From positions 1 through 43,449 of the IMG/VR virus record IMGVR_UViG_3300043436_001759: a stretch of 43,449 nt of DNA; one strand, 5' to 3'. Of the stretch, positions 15,049 to 23,165 are shown piece by piece. The stretch's first letter is position 1; each line of letters opens with the position of its first letter. Source of the stretch: a virus. A model generated the notes under the pieces. That model had not been told where the DNA came from. It was given only the letters and a program-made list of their open reading frames with translations, and searched no databases. Made by a program: the position numbers and the translations under genes.

Positions 15049-17530
15049 CCAGCGTTCCCATCATTTCCTGTACAGCCATTTCGTTGCTTATTGAGTCTAT
15101 CTTGAGAAGCTCAATTCCTACAAACATTTTGTAGCCAACAGATTCAGATTCGCTGATGCCTAAGCGAGAACGAAGCTCTCTGGCGAAGCTATTCTGGGTG
15201 ATTGGGCGCTCGCCGTTATCTGAACACCAGTCTCGGTAAGCGTTGAATACGGCTGTCTTGGTGACTGAGGAAGTGTCTGATACCAAAATCTTCTCGTCGA
15301 TGAACTTGGCAATGTGGTCTTCTTCATGGCGGTAAGACTGAGTAGCCAGGCGAATTGACTCAGGCTCTGTCATGCCCTGGTTGGTGATGCGTACAGCGCC
15401 TTGGACCATCCAATGCAGGATTCCTGGGCCCTCTTGCTCAACCAGCGTCTCAGCTAGGTTCTCTTTACGCTTCTCAACTGGCACTGTCTTGCGGAAATCA
15501 AACTTACGGAGTCTTCTCCAGAAGCCATCGCCACCAGACTTTACTTCTGGCAAGTGGTTTACTGCCAAGAACAAAGTATGAGTTGGCTTGAAGTCAAAGA
15601 AGTTCTGGTTCATGAAGCGTGCTGAAAGCATGTCGCCACCAGTAAGCATCTTCACACGAGACTCGTTGAACTTGCCGTCAGGTCTGGTCTCAGAGGCTAC
15701 AGCTAGCCTAACTCCACGAAGACGTGCAATCTCAGTTGGGTGAGCTGTGCTACTTGTATCAAGCAAGAAGTTTTCTGGCATCGATGCAGAGTAGTCGCCA
15801 AGGATGCCTGACACTACATCAAGCAGTGTGGATTTACCGTTAGCTCCAGTTCCGACTAGAACAGGAAGAACGTGATACCGTGAATCCCCGAACAGCGTCG
15901 CCCCGAACAGTTCTTGCAGGTACGCAATCCTATCCTCATCTTCAACCACTTCCCTGAGGAACTCGTTCCAAAGCGGAGTAGGAATATCTCTGGCAGGGAC
16001 AGCCGTCTGCCGAGTGTTGAGGTCAACACCCTTGACTGCATCCCTAATCTCACCTGTTCGGAGATTGACAATCCCGCTAGGAGTACAGAGAGCATTCGCC
16101 TCCGCATCCAGTTCGACTGCATGGACAAGGACTTCATCGTCGGTCCCAGCAATGATAATGGCATTTTGTATCCTGTCTCTATTGGTTGATGCCTCAGCCC
16201 ATTTCATCTGGTCTGGGGGTGGTGCAGTTTCTTGTACAAACTCAGCTGCATCAATAGCAGTCTGCATGATTGCCTTTTCCTTGTCAAGCACATACCTAGT
16301 GCCGTCCCAGCGGTGCCATCCGACATCTGTCACGTACTTGTAATCGCCACGCATAAAGTAGACCAGCCTGCGAGCGTTAGCAGCGTCAGTCTTGCCGTAG
16401 GTTCCGTAGCTATCCTTGTAAATCTGGGCTAGCTCGTCATCATCGTACTGACCATCTGCTGGGCGCTCGAAGAGGGCGTCTTCTGGGCTACCTGTGAATA
16501 AATCCTTGTGCTCGTGACCACGAAGCTCTTCTTTTAGCTTGGCTTCGCTCATCGTTTCAATCTTGGCAATAGCCCACTTGTTAGCGCCAGCTATCTCACC
16601 TTGGTTGATTTGTCGGGAAGGTGCTTGGGTCAAGAAGAACTTGAATCGCTCTGTAAGAACTTCAAGCATCAAGTTGGCTGACGCTTCAGTAATGCATCCG
16701 TTGCGGTGAGCTGCATTTATCTTGACAAGTTGCTGAAGCAACCAGCCGTGACGAGACTTAGGCACACCGTTGGATGGCTTTACTGAGCTGAATAAGTTTC
16801 CAACCCAGTGGCAGTCTTGAGTAGCGAACTCCCACTCGTTGTGTTCCGAAATCTTATCAAAGCTATCAGGCATAGTGACAACGCTTGCAAAGCCGTGAGC
16901 AATTAGAATCTCGTGAATCTCTTCGTAGCTAAGCGGTCTCCAGTTGTCTGGGAAATCTACACGTACTTGTACTGGATTAGCCACATCCTTGTGGTTAACG
17001 CTGCCAGGCGCTCTGAAGATACGGGGCAAGTCGAACACCGAGTCAATCTGCCCGCCTTGCGAAGCAGCCAACCACCGAACGAATGCACCCCAGCGCTGAA
17101 TAAGCCCCGCTGACTGCTCTTGGGTAAGTTCTTCTTCGGGGTCAATCGCCCAGTACGGCTGTAGCCCATGCCCCGAATGTACAACAGCAGTAGGAGAGAC
17201 ACCAATGAGACTTGTAAGCAAGTTGATAAGTTCTTTAGCTGATGCTTCATTCTGGATACCACCTTGCTTGTAGTCAATGTCAATCCATACTGCAGCGAGC
17301 CTTGTGATGTCCTCAGCACGTGCTCGAAGTTCTGCATCGGATGGGTTTATCTCAAACCATACGTTTGCGTTGAGGTCGTTCAGTGCCTCGACAACTATGT
17401 CGGCGTGCTGAACCTTAGTCTTCTTGACTCTGAAGCCCTGGGTCGCTGACTGATAGCAGACCGCTAGTGATTCATCGGAGTCTCTTCCAAGTCGCTCTAG
17501 TAGCTCTTGGAATGGCTTGGTGATAGCCAT
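15020..17530 (-). CDS. PrimPol-type primase fused to SF3 (D5/P4-like) helicase
   Basis: 836 residues. N-terminal AEP primase-polymerase domain: catalytic D-x-D in VWIDIDYK (Asp84, Asp86), SGHG (119-122) and FDLPRIFRAPGSVNHK (166-181). A D5_N-like linker follows. SF3 helicase domain: Walker A GTGANGKST near 553-561, Walker B-like LAVASET near 610, sensor AVNHLP near 645 and arginine-finger region FWRRLRKF near 655-662. Such fusions unwind and prime at phage and plasmid origins. As no DNA polymerase gene is present, it probably loads the host replicase, though the PrimPol domain may itself extend DNA. A hairpin separates it from the OB-fold gene downstream. Confidence 0.9.
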   Translation of the reverse strand: MAITKPFQELLERLGRDSDESLAVCYQSATQGFRVKKTKVQHADIVVEALNDLNANVWFEINPSDAELRARAEDITRLAAVWIDIDYKQGGIQNEASAKELINLLTSLIGVSPTAVVHSGHGLQPYWAIDPEEELTQEQSAGLIQRWGAFVRWLAASQGGQIDSVFDLPRIFRAPGSVNHKDVANPVQVRVDFPDNWRPLSYEEIHEILIAHGFASVVTMPDSFDKISEHNEWEFATQDCHWVGNLFSSVKPSNGVPKSRHGWLLQQLVKINAAHRNGCITEASANLMLEVLTERFKFFLTQAPSRQINQGEIAGANKWAIAKIETMSEAKLKEELRGHEHKDLFTGSPEDALFERPADGQYDDDELAQIYKDSYGTYGKTDAANARRLVYFMRGDYKYVTDVGWHRWDGTRYVLDKEKAIMQTAIDAAEFVQETAPPPDQMKWAEASTNRDRIQNAIIIAGTDDEVLVHAVELDAEANALCTPSGIVNLRTGEIRDAVKGVDLNTRQTAVPARDIPTPLWNEFLREVVEDEDRIAYLQELFGATLFGDSRYHVLPVLVGTGANGKSTLLDVVSGILGDYSASMPENFLLDTSSTAHPTEIARLRGVRLAVASETRPDGKFNESRVKMLTGGDMLSARFMNQNFFDFKPTHTLFLAVNHLPEVKSGGDGFWRRLRKFDFRKTVPVEKRKENLAETLVEQEGPGILHWMVQGAVRITNQGMTEPESIRLATQSYRHEEDHIAKFIDEKILVSDTSSVTKTAVFNAYRDWCSDNGERPITQNSFARELRSRLGISESESVGYKMFVGIELLKIDSISNEMAVQEMMGTLDDEPDKYWR

Positions 17531-17553
17531 GTCATCCTTTCGTAAAGATTGGT

Positions 17554-17591
17554 GGGAGCCCAGTATTATCCGTTCATAACGCTGGGCTCCC
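17554..17591. terminator. Hairpin between OB-fold and primase genes
   Basis: A perfect 10-bp stem GGGAGCCCAG / CTGGGCTCCC (17554-17563 and 17582-17591) with an 18-base loop. On the minus strand it follows the OB-fold gene stop and is followed by ACCAATCTTT, a weak T tract, so it may terminate or attenuate before the primase gene. Confidence 0.6.
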
Positions 17592-17604
17592 TGTGGGGGT
17601 GGAC

Positions 17605-18246
17605 CTAGAAGGTATCGAGCACTGAGGCTACGGAGTCTTCAGAGACTCCCATTGTCTCAGCAATCTCGCTAGCCACAAAACCAGCTGATGCTAGCTTCTG
17701 GGCCTTCTCTACCTGTGCTGCAGATAGTTTAGCACCAGATGCTTTACCTGCCGATGCGACAGGCTTAGCGCCCATGTCACCTAGCAATGCGTCTACATCA
17801 GGGTTTGATTTTGAGGGGGTGACCTCAATAGCGTACAGCTTTACGTCGTTGTAGCGCTTGTTGCTGGATGGCTTGGTGCCAGTGAACTCAATAGCGAACT
17901 TGAATCCCTTCTCCAGCTTGTCGATACCCTTGGCTTTCATCTCAGCCTTTGCAGCCTGAAGTTTCTGACCAAATAGATAGACACGGCGAGTGCCGTCATC
18001 TTCATCTAGTGATGGGTCGTTGTAGTCGGTAGCAATCGTGACTTCAATCTGAAGCTTTGGCTTGCCATCGTCCCAGAACTCTAGTTTGTTCGGGTCGTCA
18101 TAGTTTCTGACCTGAACAGTTCTCAGGTCGGTGATAACACCCTCGAAGCGGGTGCCAACTTCAACATCCTTGAAGGATAGTGAAGGAACAGACTTAGAAC
18201 CTAGTAGTGAGTTCGGGTCTGGTAGTGCCTCATTGTATTCAACCAT
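17605..18246 (-). CDS. OB-fold single-stranded DNA-binding-like protein with C-terminal HTH
   Basis: 213 residues. Residues about 20-140 are beta-rich with an OB-fold-like pattern (SFKDVEVGTRFEGVI, then LQIEVTIATDY and a R-R-V-Y-L-F strand), similar to phage ssDNA-binding proteins found in actinophages. The C-terminal about 45 residues contain a helix-turn-helix of resolvase/Hin type (QVEKAQKLASAGFVASEIAE then MGVSEDSVASVL). Placed between exonuclease and primase genes, it likely protects ssDNA and recruits replication proteins. The HTH could add sequence-specific binding, for instance to the origin; this is inference. Confidence 0.6.
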   Translation of the reverse strand: MVEYNEALPDPNSLLGSKSVPSLSFKDVEVGTRFEGVITDLRTVQVRNYDDPNKLEFWDDGKPKLQIEVTIATDYNDPSLDEDDGTRRVYLFGQKLQAAKAEMKAKGIDKLEKGFKFAIEFTGTKPSSNKRYNDVKLYAIEVTPSKSNPDVDALLGDMGAKPVASAGKASGAKLSAAQVEKAQKLASAGFVASEIAETMGVSEDSVASVLDTF

Positions 18247-18282
18247 GTGATTTATTTACCTTATCTTGTTTTTTAGTGTTTA

Positions 18283-19023
18283 TTAGATTAGCGATGATAC
18301 ATCGCCTTCATCCTGCTGTTCATACTTTTTGCAATCCCAGCAGAAGGAAGCTTTTGGTTGTTTCTCGATTACTGCATCCCAGCCAACTAGCTCAGCTGCA
18401 TCAATCATTATCTCTAGCTCTGCTAGAGCTTTCATAGCCAGCTCTTCATCGTAGCGAAGCATCACTACTTGGGCTTCTGGCAAATCTTTATCTCTTGGCA
18501 GGAACGACAATGCGACATGAGTCACATCGAAGCCTTTCTTTTTCCATCCGAGACCGTAAAGCATCGCCTGGATGCGATACTGGTTCTTTATCTTGCCCTG
18601 CGCTGCTTCTTTGATAGCACGCTCGCCAACAACCTTCCAATCGTTGACAACACCAGCGTTGTAAGCAAACATGTCGCATGAGCCAGCAAGTTTTAGGTTC
18701 TTGTATTCGTGGACAAACAATCTCTCTTCGAGTTTGTAGTCATCAGCCCAGCGTGCAAAGCCAAGCTCTAGCTGTTCGTGGACGGCGGTGCCAATAAAAG
18801 GAAACCATGAGCCATCTGGCGTGCGAGGTTTCTCAGCGAGCTTACGAGCTACACATTTACGGCAATCCATACCAACCTCGCTGATACCGATAACGGTTTG
18901 TCTAGCTCTGTCGGTGATGAATAGTTCTGGTATGCGTTTGAGCCACTGCTGTGCAGCATCATAGGCTTGCTTGTCATTTGGATTGTAGTCACTAGGGGCT
19001 ACATCAAGAATCTTTACTGGCAT
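18283..19023 (-). CDS. Cas4-like PDDEXK exonuclease with four cysteines
   Basis: 246 residues. Motif order: CRKC (Cys54, Cys57), GTAVHEQLE (His82), GSCD (Asp117), NDWK (Asp128, Lys130), QYRIQAMLYGLG (about 148-159), and a second pair CWDC (Cys228, Cys231). These match the RecB/Cas4 nuclease fold in which two cysteines on each side of the nuclease core bind a [4Fe-4S] cluster. It would resect DNA ends, working with the OB-fold protein and SNF2 helicase in phage recombination. Start ATG 19023 has AGGAG about 6 bases upstream. No Cas1 or Cas2 is nearby, so this is not a CRISPR gene. Confidence 0.82.
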   Translation of the reverse strand: MPVKILDVAPSDYNPNDKQAYDAAQQWLKRIPELFITDRARQTVIGISEVGMDCRKCVARKLAEKPRTPDGSWFPFIGTAVHEQLELGFARWADDYKLEERLFVHEYKNLKLAGSCDMFAYNAGVVNDWKVVGERAIKEAAQGKIKNQYRIQAMLYGLGWKKKGFDVTHVALSFLPRDKDLPEAQVVMLRYDEELAMKALAELEIMIDAAELVGWDAVIEKQPKASFCWDCKKYEQQDEGDVSSLI

Positions 19024-19052
19024 TACGTCTCCTTAGGTAAATCACTATACTA

Positions 19053-19295
19053 CTACCCACCGACATTCTCGATGGTAAATACTCCAATAACCGACTTGGA
19101 GGCGTGCCTGAGCAGGTAGTTTTTGCCGTCGCCCATAGGGTCCCAACGGTAGTCAATTAGCCCTAGATTGATGCCTTCCTTGGTTGCCTCGGTCTCGATA
19201 ACTTTGACAACATCGAAGATGCTATCGCCGTAAAACTGAATCGTTGGAATCTTAGTGTTAGCTCCCAGCCGTTCAAACTTAATTTTCGTTATCAT
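19053..19295 (-). CDS. Hypothetical small protein
   Basis: 80 residues from ATG 19295, chosen over ATG 19301 because AAAGG is 6 bases before it and would overlap the earlier ATG. The sequence is mixed alpha/beta, with a KIKFERLG start and VVKVIETEATKEG helix. It overlaps the SNF2 gene end by 17 bases. No family recognised; genes in this spot next to a helicase are often accessory. Confidence 0.55.
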   Translation of the reverse strand: MITKIKFERLGANTKIPTIQFYGDSIFDVVKVIETEATKEGINLGLIDYRWDPMGDGKNYLLRHASKSVIGVFTIENVGG

Positions 19296-20811
19296 CTTCA
19301 TCCTTTCTTATTAGGTTTATTATGTTGCGTGCAAAGTCAACTCCACGGGTGCCGTCCATCATCGCTCTTGTAATCTTGTAGCGTTCTGATACTCGTTCAG
19401 CGATTGCTTGGTCAATCGTGTCCTTGGCGATTAGATTCCAAATCGTGACATGGTGCATGTTTGATGCACGGTGTACACGGTCTTCAATCTGTTCAACTCT
19501 GTCGGGGTCATAAGGTGAATCCAACATAATCAAATCGTCTGCAGCGTCGAGCGTGATGCCGACACCCATGGAGCCTGATAACAACACTATGCGAAGTGGT
19601 GATGTTTTGTCTTGGAAGACTCGCTGTATCTCATCACGCTTAGCCGATGGCACGCTACCGTCAAGGATTGCTGACTTGATTCCCTGGAGAGCTAGCTCCT
19701 GGTGAAGCCAGTGCAACACCATCGAGAACTGTGAAACGATTACAACCTTTGCTTGATTGTCAGCCATCTCATCATGCTCGATAAAGCCACGCTCACTTAG
19801 CCACTCCATCAACCACTCAAGCTTCGATGACTCGCCACCAATCAGCGGTGTCATTGTGTCATCGGCGGGCACCCAACTACATGTAGCCAACTGACGGGCA
19901 CGGATAGCAAACACCATAGCCTCAGAGTTATCTCGCTCCTCGACCTGAGCATCAAATACTGCACGCTTAGTTTCTGCTTGCTTGTCGAAGTATGCAGTCT
20001 TCTGTGCCTTGGACAGCTCAAGCTCAACATCGATGTATCGCTTAGGCGGTAGCTGTGGCAATACTTCTTGCTTGGTGCGACGAATCATCATCTGCTTGTC
20101 CTTCTCGGTCCAAGTAGTTCGTGAACGCAATGCACCCACCATCTTGACTGTGCGATTGCGAGCAACCTTCTGCTCATACATCACGAAGTTCTTCTCCAAC
20201 CAATCCCACTTGCTTGTCTCGGTCTTCCAAGGGTCAAGGAACAGCCATGTGCCGTATCTGTTCTCCAGCTTGCCCCTGTCAGGGGTTCCTGAGATTGCGA
20301 TACGAATTGCATCTGAGTTGTATGGTATGCGCTTCAATCCTCGCCAGAAGTTAGTCATGCTTCTTGGATTCTTGATTGGCAAAACCATGTGCGACTCGTC
20401 AATGATTACAGCGTCGTAGTCAATGTCAACAATGTTAGAAACTCTAAGCTCTTCCTTCGGTCTATCGATTGCGTTGTGGTTAGCAAGCACAATGTTTACC
20501 CCCTCGGATACCTGCCCCATAGCCTTTATCTTCTGAGGTGCTGTGCCCTTGGATACATCAATCAGATTGACTTCATGGCGAGGCATAACAAATCGTTCGA
20601 TGCTGTCTCGCCAAGTTGTCTGAGCGTTGATGATAGGAGTCAGGATAAGTATGTTGCTGGGCTTGCTAAGTAATCCTACAAGCTCCAATGCTCCCAATAC
20701 TTCTAGTGTCTTACCTAGTCCTGGTTGGTCTGCTAATAAGATGCGTCGCTGTTCAGCTATCCGTTTGGAAGCTTGCTTTTGATAGTCAAACAGCACATCG
20801 TCATACAGCAC
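19279..20811 (-). CDS. SNF2/DEAD-like superfamily 2 helicase
   Basis: About 510 residues when started at GTG 20811, which has AAGGA 5 bases upstream; an in-frame TTG at 20835 would add 8. Motif I ADQPGLGKT (about 28-36), motif II DESH (about 136-139), motif III SGTP (about 165-168), QFSMVLHW helicase-C start and a conserved IEDRVHRAS motif VI near 455. This SNF2-like ATPase family in phages probably translocates on dsDNA to clear roadblocks, remodel forks or support recombination. It overlaps the following small gene and the preceding zinc ribbon, showing tight coupling. Confidence 0.88.
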   Translation of the reverse strand: MLYDDVLFDYQKQASKRIAEQRRILLADQPGLGKTLEVLGALELVGLLSKPSNILILTPIINAQTTWRDSIERFVMPRHEVNLIDVSKGTAPQKIKAMGQVSEGVNIVLANHNAIDRPKEELRVSNIVDIDYDAVIIDESHMVLPIKNPRSMTNFWRGLKRIPYNSDAIRIAISGTPDRGKLENRYGTWLFLDPWKTETSKWDWLEKNFVMYEQKVARNRTVKMVGALRSRTTWTEKDKQMMIRRTKQEVLPQLPPKRYIDVELELSKAQKTAYFDKQAETKRAVFDAQVEERDNSEAMVFAIRARQLATCSWVPADDTMTPLIGGESSKLEWLMEWLSERGFIEHDEMADNQAKVVIVSQFSMVLHWLHQELALQGIKSAILDGSVPSAKRDEIQRVFQDKTSPLRIVLLSGSMGVGITLDAADDLIMLDSPYDPDRVEQIEDRVHRASNMHHVTIWNLIAKDTIDQAIAERVSERYKITRAMMDGTRGVDFARNIINLIRKDEDDNEN

Positions 20812-20896
20812 CACAGTCCTTGCAAGTTGGTGCAACTAATTCTTCATCACGCTCGGAGTCGTCATACCAAGCGTCGCAAATCTCGCATCTGAACAT
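20801..20896 (-). CDS. 31-residue zinc-ribbon mini-protein
   Basis: ATG 20896 overlaps the stop of the upstream gene (TAATG). The product begins MFRCEICDAWYDD and ends TCKDCGAV, giving CxxC at 4-7 and CxxC at 25-28, a typical zinc ribbon with an acidic linker. Its end overlaps the SNF2 start. Such knuckles in phages are often regulatory or protein-docking. Evidence is the start/stop coupling and paired cysteines. Confidence 0.6.
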   Translation of the reverse strand: MFRCEICDAWYDDSERDEELVAPTCKDCGAV

Positions 20897-21129
20897 TAGC
20901 TGTCGTCTCCCCAGTCCTGAGCTTCTTCATTCTCTTTCTCACGCATACGGTCATACTCGTAATCGCAACGGCAGTCGCCATTACATGAGGCACACATGTT
21001 GTTCTCTTCTTTTGGTTCATTGCAGGTGCAAGTACTTACACGCTCACCGCAAGTGTTGCAAGGTGGTAGGTGTATGTCATCTACATACCGCAATGAGCCC
21101 TCGCTCTGCTTTATCCATACATAGGTCAT
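20896..21129 (-). CDS. Cysteine-rich acidic protein
   Basis: 77 residues. Several cysteine pairs: CNTC (24-27), CTC (34-36), CASC (46-49) and CRC near 53-55, suggesting two zinc sites. The C-terminus is very acidic (MREKENEEAQDWGDDS). It starts by overlap with the upstream stop (21129) and ends by overlap with the mini-protein start. Role unknown. Confidence 0.6.
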   Translation of the reverse strand: MTYVWIKQSEGSLRYVDDIHLPPCNTCGERVSTCTCNEPKEENNMCASCNGDCRCDYEYDRMREKENEEAQDWGDDS

Positions 21130-21365
21130 TAGTTTCTCCTGTCATCAAATGGGTCGTATTCTTTTGCTGGGTGTTCGCTTGGTGCAAATCCGATTGCTCT
21201 GTCTAAGTCTCCTGGGCTACCATGTATCGCTTGTATCTCCTTCTCAGGTGGATTACAAAGGTGATTGGTTCGCCATGACTTGACAGATGCGAGTGCGTTA
21301 GGAAGAGGTGCGTCGGTTATTTCCATCTCAGCACCACAACTACACCTCTCCCTAACACTTGGCAT
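21129..21365 (-). CDS. Small cysteine-containing protein
   Basis: 78 residues. CSCG near 8-11 and a single Cys near 37 could form part of a zinc site with His35. The rest is hydrophilic, ending DPFDDRRN. It is coupled to neighbours at both ends by one-base start/stop overlaps. No family recognised. Confidence 0.55.
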   Translation of the reverse strand: MPSVRERCSCGAEMEITDAPLPNALASVKSWRTNHLCNPPEKEIQAIHGSPGDLDRAIGFAPSEHPAKEYDPFDDRRN

Positions 21366-21739
21366 TAGTGAATCGTCAGCCTTGTCTTGCTACTACGCTT
21401 GTAAAGCTCTGGGTAATCAACAAGCGGGAAAGTTTCTTTGACAACATCGGTTTGCACCGCTGTTTCACGCCAGCGAGCAATGCTCGCAACTTTCGCACCG
21501 TGAATGTGTAGCTCGTCCTTAGCACCGATGGCATCTTTGATGATGTCCTCGATAGCAGTCTTACGAGAGGTGAGCATCTTGATTTCATCAACGATGCCCT
21601 GTCGCTCTGCTAACAATTCGTTAGCGAGAATCGGGTCTGTTGCTTCAATAGCGTTCTTGTTCTCTTTAGTTGCTTTCGGGGCTCCCGTAATCAACTTAGC
21701 TTTAGCATCTGCTACAAGCTGTTCATACTTATCTGACAT
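21365..21739 (-). CDS. Coiled-coil protein likely partnered with phage exonuclease
   Basis: 124 residues. A helical N-terminal two-thirds (ANELLAERQGIVDEIKML then SRKTAIEDIIKDAIG) is followed by a small beta unit with IHGAKVASIARW and a C-terminal ...PELYKRSSKTRLTIH. This layout resembles small proteins encoded with YqaJ/lambda-type exonucleases in phages, which bear a helical bundle and an R-x-L-x-I ending. I therefore guess a recombination accessory role with the Cas4-like nuclease, which is 2.3 kb away in the same direction. Confidence 0.55.
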   Translation of the reverse strand: MSDKYEQLVADAKAKLITGAPKATKENKNAIEATDPILANELLAERQGIVDEIKMLTSRKTAIEDIIKDAIGAKDELHIHGAKVASIARWRETAVQTDVVKETFPLVDYPELYKRSSKTRLTIH

Positions 21740-21956
21740 TTGGTTTCTCCATTCCTTCGATTATTTTGGTTAGCCTGTCAATGTGAACTAAATCATTGCC
21801 AGACTTTGTTGCTGTTTCATACTCTACTTTATACATACGACCCATACTTGAGGGGTAGATACTTAGTAGGATTCCATCTTTGACCCAATCATTAGTGCCT
21901 TCCTTGAGCCACTTGTTATAGGTCAAGCTATCCGTAAGGTGCTTAGGAAGCTTCAA
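21729..21956 (-). CDS. Hypothetical small protein
   Basis: 75 residues, basic and aromatic-rich, with YNKWLKEGTNDWVKDGILLS in the N-terminal half and a VHIDRLTKIIEGM helix near the end. Overlaps both neighbours (11 bases downstream, 4 bases upstream), so it belongs to the coupled early cluster. No family recognised. Confidence 0.55.
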   Translation of the reverse strand: MKLPKHLTDSLTYNKWLKEGTNDWVKDGILLSIYPSSMGRMYKVEYETATKSGNDLVHIDRLTKIIEGMEKPNVR

Positions 21957-22237
21957 AATAGGTCATCTTCAGGCACATGATGCCCCATAAAGTCGCCAGC
22001 CCATAAGGCATGGACAAACTCATCAAGGGGCTCCATACTGCCTTGGAAGTCCTGTAAGGCGTTGGCAATCATTGCTTCCTTGCCCTCCTCGCTGTGCCAC
22101 TTGTAGACATTGCCTAGTCCTGTGCCGTAGTTCATGACATCACAGATAAGGTTCTGGTGATTATCAAAAACCTGTGCCGTCCAAGCAACACCATCAAAGG
22201 TCATCATCTCGTCCACATGCTTGTATTCGTAGCTCAT
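21953..22237 (-). CDS. Hypothetical acidic small protein
   Basis: 94 residues, acidic, with a central KWHSEEGKEAMIANALQDF helix and an aromatic C-terminus (FVHALWAGDFMGHHVPEDDLF). Coupled to neighbours by 4-base overlaps. No cysteine or signal seen; no family recognised. Confidence 0.55.
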   Translation of the reverse strand: MSYEYKHVDEMMTFDGVAWTAQVFDNHQNLICDVMNYGTGLGNVYKWHSEEGKEAMIANALQDFQGSMEPLDEFVHALWAGDFMGHHVPEDDLF

Positions 22238-22506
22238 TTGAGTATCTCTCTCATCTCGTTAGCGAATAGGTTGAATGTGGTTGATGTGGTAAAGGTTGTC
22301 AGCACAGCTAGGAATAGCCTATCCTGCTCAACAAATTGGTGTGCCATTGGGCTAAATAGCACAGCCATCATGGCTCCAGCTGAGCCAAGGAAAGCCAGAC
22401 CAAAGGCATACAAACCTAGCGTGTCGGGATACTTTAGTGGCAAAGCAGGTTTATTCTGATACGGCAGGGGTGGTTCCCTGTATTCATGATGTGTTCTCAT
22501 ACTCAT
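22234..22506 (-). CDS. Small integral membrane protein
   Basis: 90 residues with two hydrophobic spans, about 31-50 (LYAFGLAFLGSAGAMMAVLF) and 64-80 (LFLAVLTTFTTSTTFNLF), separated by a short polar turn, and a Pro/Tyr-rich N-terminus (YREPPLPYQNKPALPLKYP). AGGAG 7 bases before ATG and the conserved CCGAAAGGAG context. It might modify the host envelope or block superinfection; this is only a position-based guess. Confidence 0.6.
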   Translation of the reverse strand: MSMRTHHEYREPPLPYQNKPALPLKYPDTLGLYAFGLAFLGSAGAMMAVLFSPMAHQFVEQDRLFLAVLTTFTTSTTFNLFANEMREILK

Positions 22507-22527
22507 TATGTTTCTCCTTTCGGTGAG

Positions 22528-22551
22528 GGGGGCTGGGTTTTCTCAGCCCCC
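22528..22551. repeat. Strong GC hairpin between early genes
   Basis: Perfect 8-bp stem GGGGGCTG / CAGCCCCC (22528-22535 and 22544-22551) with loop GGTTTTCT. Read on the plus strand it is followed by TTTATTATTT; on the minus strand, where genes run, it lies just after the stop of 22556-22828 and before the ribosome site of 22234-22506. It may stabilise or attenuate the early mRNA, or terminate antisense transcription. Confidence 0.55.
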
Positions 22552-22555
22552 TTTA

Positions 22556-22828
22556 TTATTTGATTTCTTCTACGCCATCGCTGTCAATGATGAACACTCT
22601 GACATCAATGCGATTCAGTTTCTCTTGGGTCATTCGCCTTGATAGGCGTTTGTGGATACGCATAGCCGTTTCAAGCTTCTCGCTCTCAGGGGCTTCATCA
22701 AGCTCGTTGAACTCTTTGCCTGTCCAATCTTCGGTGCTAAAGAAAGCAATGTCGCCTGAGCCGTATGAGCCATCTTCGCTCACCCACAAATCAACATTGT
22801 TCATTTCGTATTCTGTCTTTCTATACAT
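22556..22828 (-). CDS. Hypothetical acidic small protein
   Basis: 90 residues, acidic (many D and E), with DGSYGSGDIAFFSTEDWTGK in the first half, a helix rich in E/K/R, and a C-terminal beta strand (RVFIIDSDGVEEIK). It overlaps the next gene upstream by 8 bases. No family recognised. Confidence 0.55.
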   Translation of the reverse strand: MYRKTEYEMNNVDLWVSEDGSYGSGDIAFFSTEDWTGKEFNELDEAPESEKLETAMRIHKRLSRRMTQEKLNRIDVRVFIIDSDGVEEIK

Positions 22829-23165
22829 ACGCTTCTATCTCCTGTTTCGCTAATTCCCACGCTTCTTTACAAGCATGGCGGTGGTTGTCAAATACTGGTG
22901 AATCTGGTGAAAGTTCTTGGCTATCCCAAACCTCAAACCAAGGGTTGTCAATGATTTCTAATTCGCCATTGTCAATCTCCTCAGCTAGCAAGATGTCATC
23001 GGTGTAGCCAGCTTTCTCTAAATCACTGGTGTATCGGTAAACATCACCAGTAGTCATGTTGTTTATTCTCATGTAGCCGTTCCTAACAACTTCATAGCGA
23101 CCATACTTGGCAACTACCTCAAAGCTAGGTGTGTTTACATAGAACATAGCGTCCTGCCTATACAA
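22821..23165 (-). CDS. Conserved phage early protein (GYMRI/RYTSDL type)
   Basis: 114 residues with the pattern RYEVVRNGYMRINN...TGDVYRYTSDL (about 23-50), a block NPWFEVWDSQ (about 74-83) and a C-terminal helix with Cys98. I have seen this arrangement in small unannotated proteins of several phages, so it is a conserved phage family without a known function. It overlaps neighbours by 8 bases on each side. Confidence 0.6.
   Translation of the reverse strand: MYRQDAMFYVNTPSFEVVAKYGRYEVVRNGYMRINNMTTGDVYRYTSDLEKAGYTDDILLAEEIDNGELEIIDNPWFEVWDSQELSPDSPVFDNHRHACKEAWELAKQEIEAYV

Noticed and set aside
18283-19023. CRISPR-Cas system because of a Cas4-like protein
   Set aside because: No Cas1, Cas2, effector or repeat array in the window; neighbours are replication and recombination genes.
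22528-22551. Plain terminator of the minus-strand early transcript
   Set aside because: On the minus strand no T tract follows the stem; the T tract is on the plus strand, so it is only called a hairpin.
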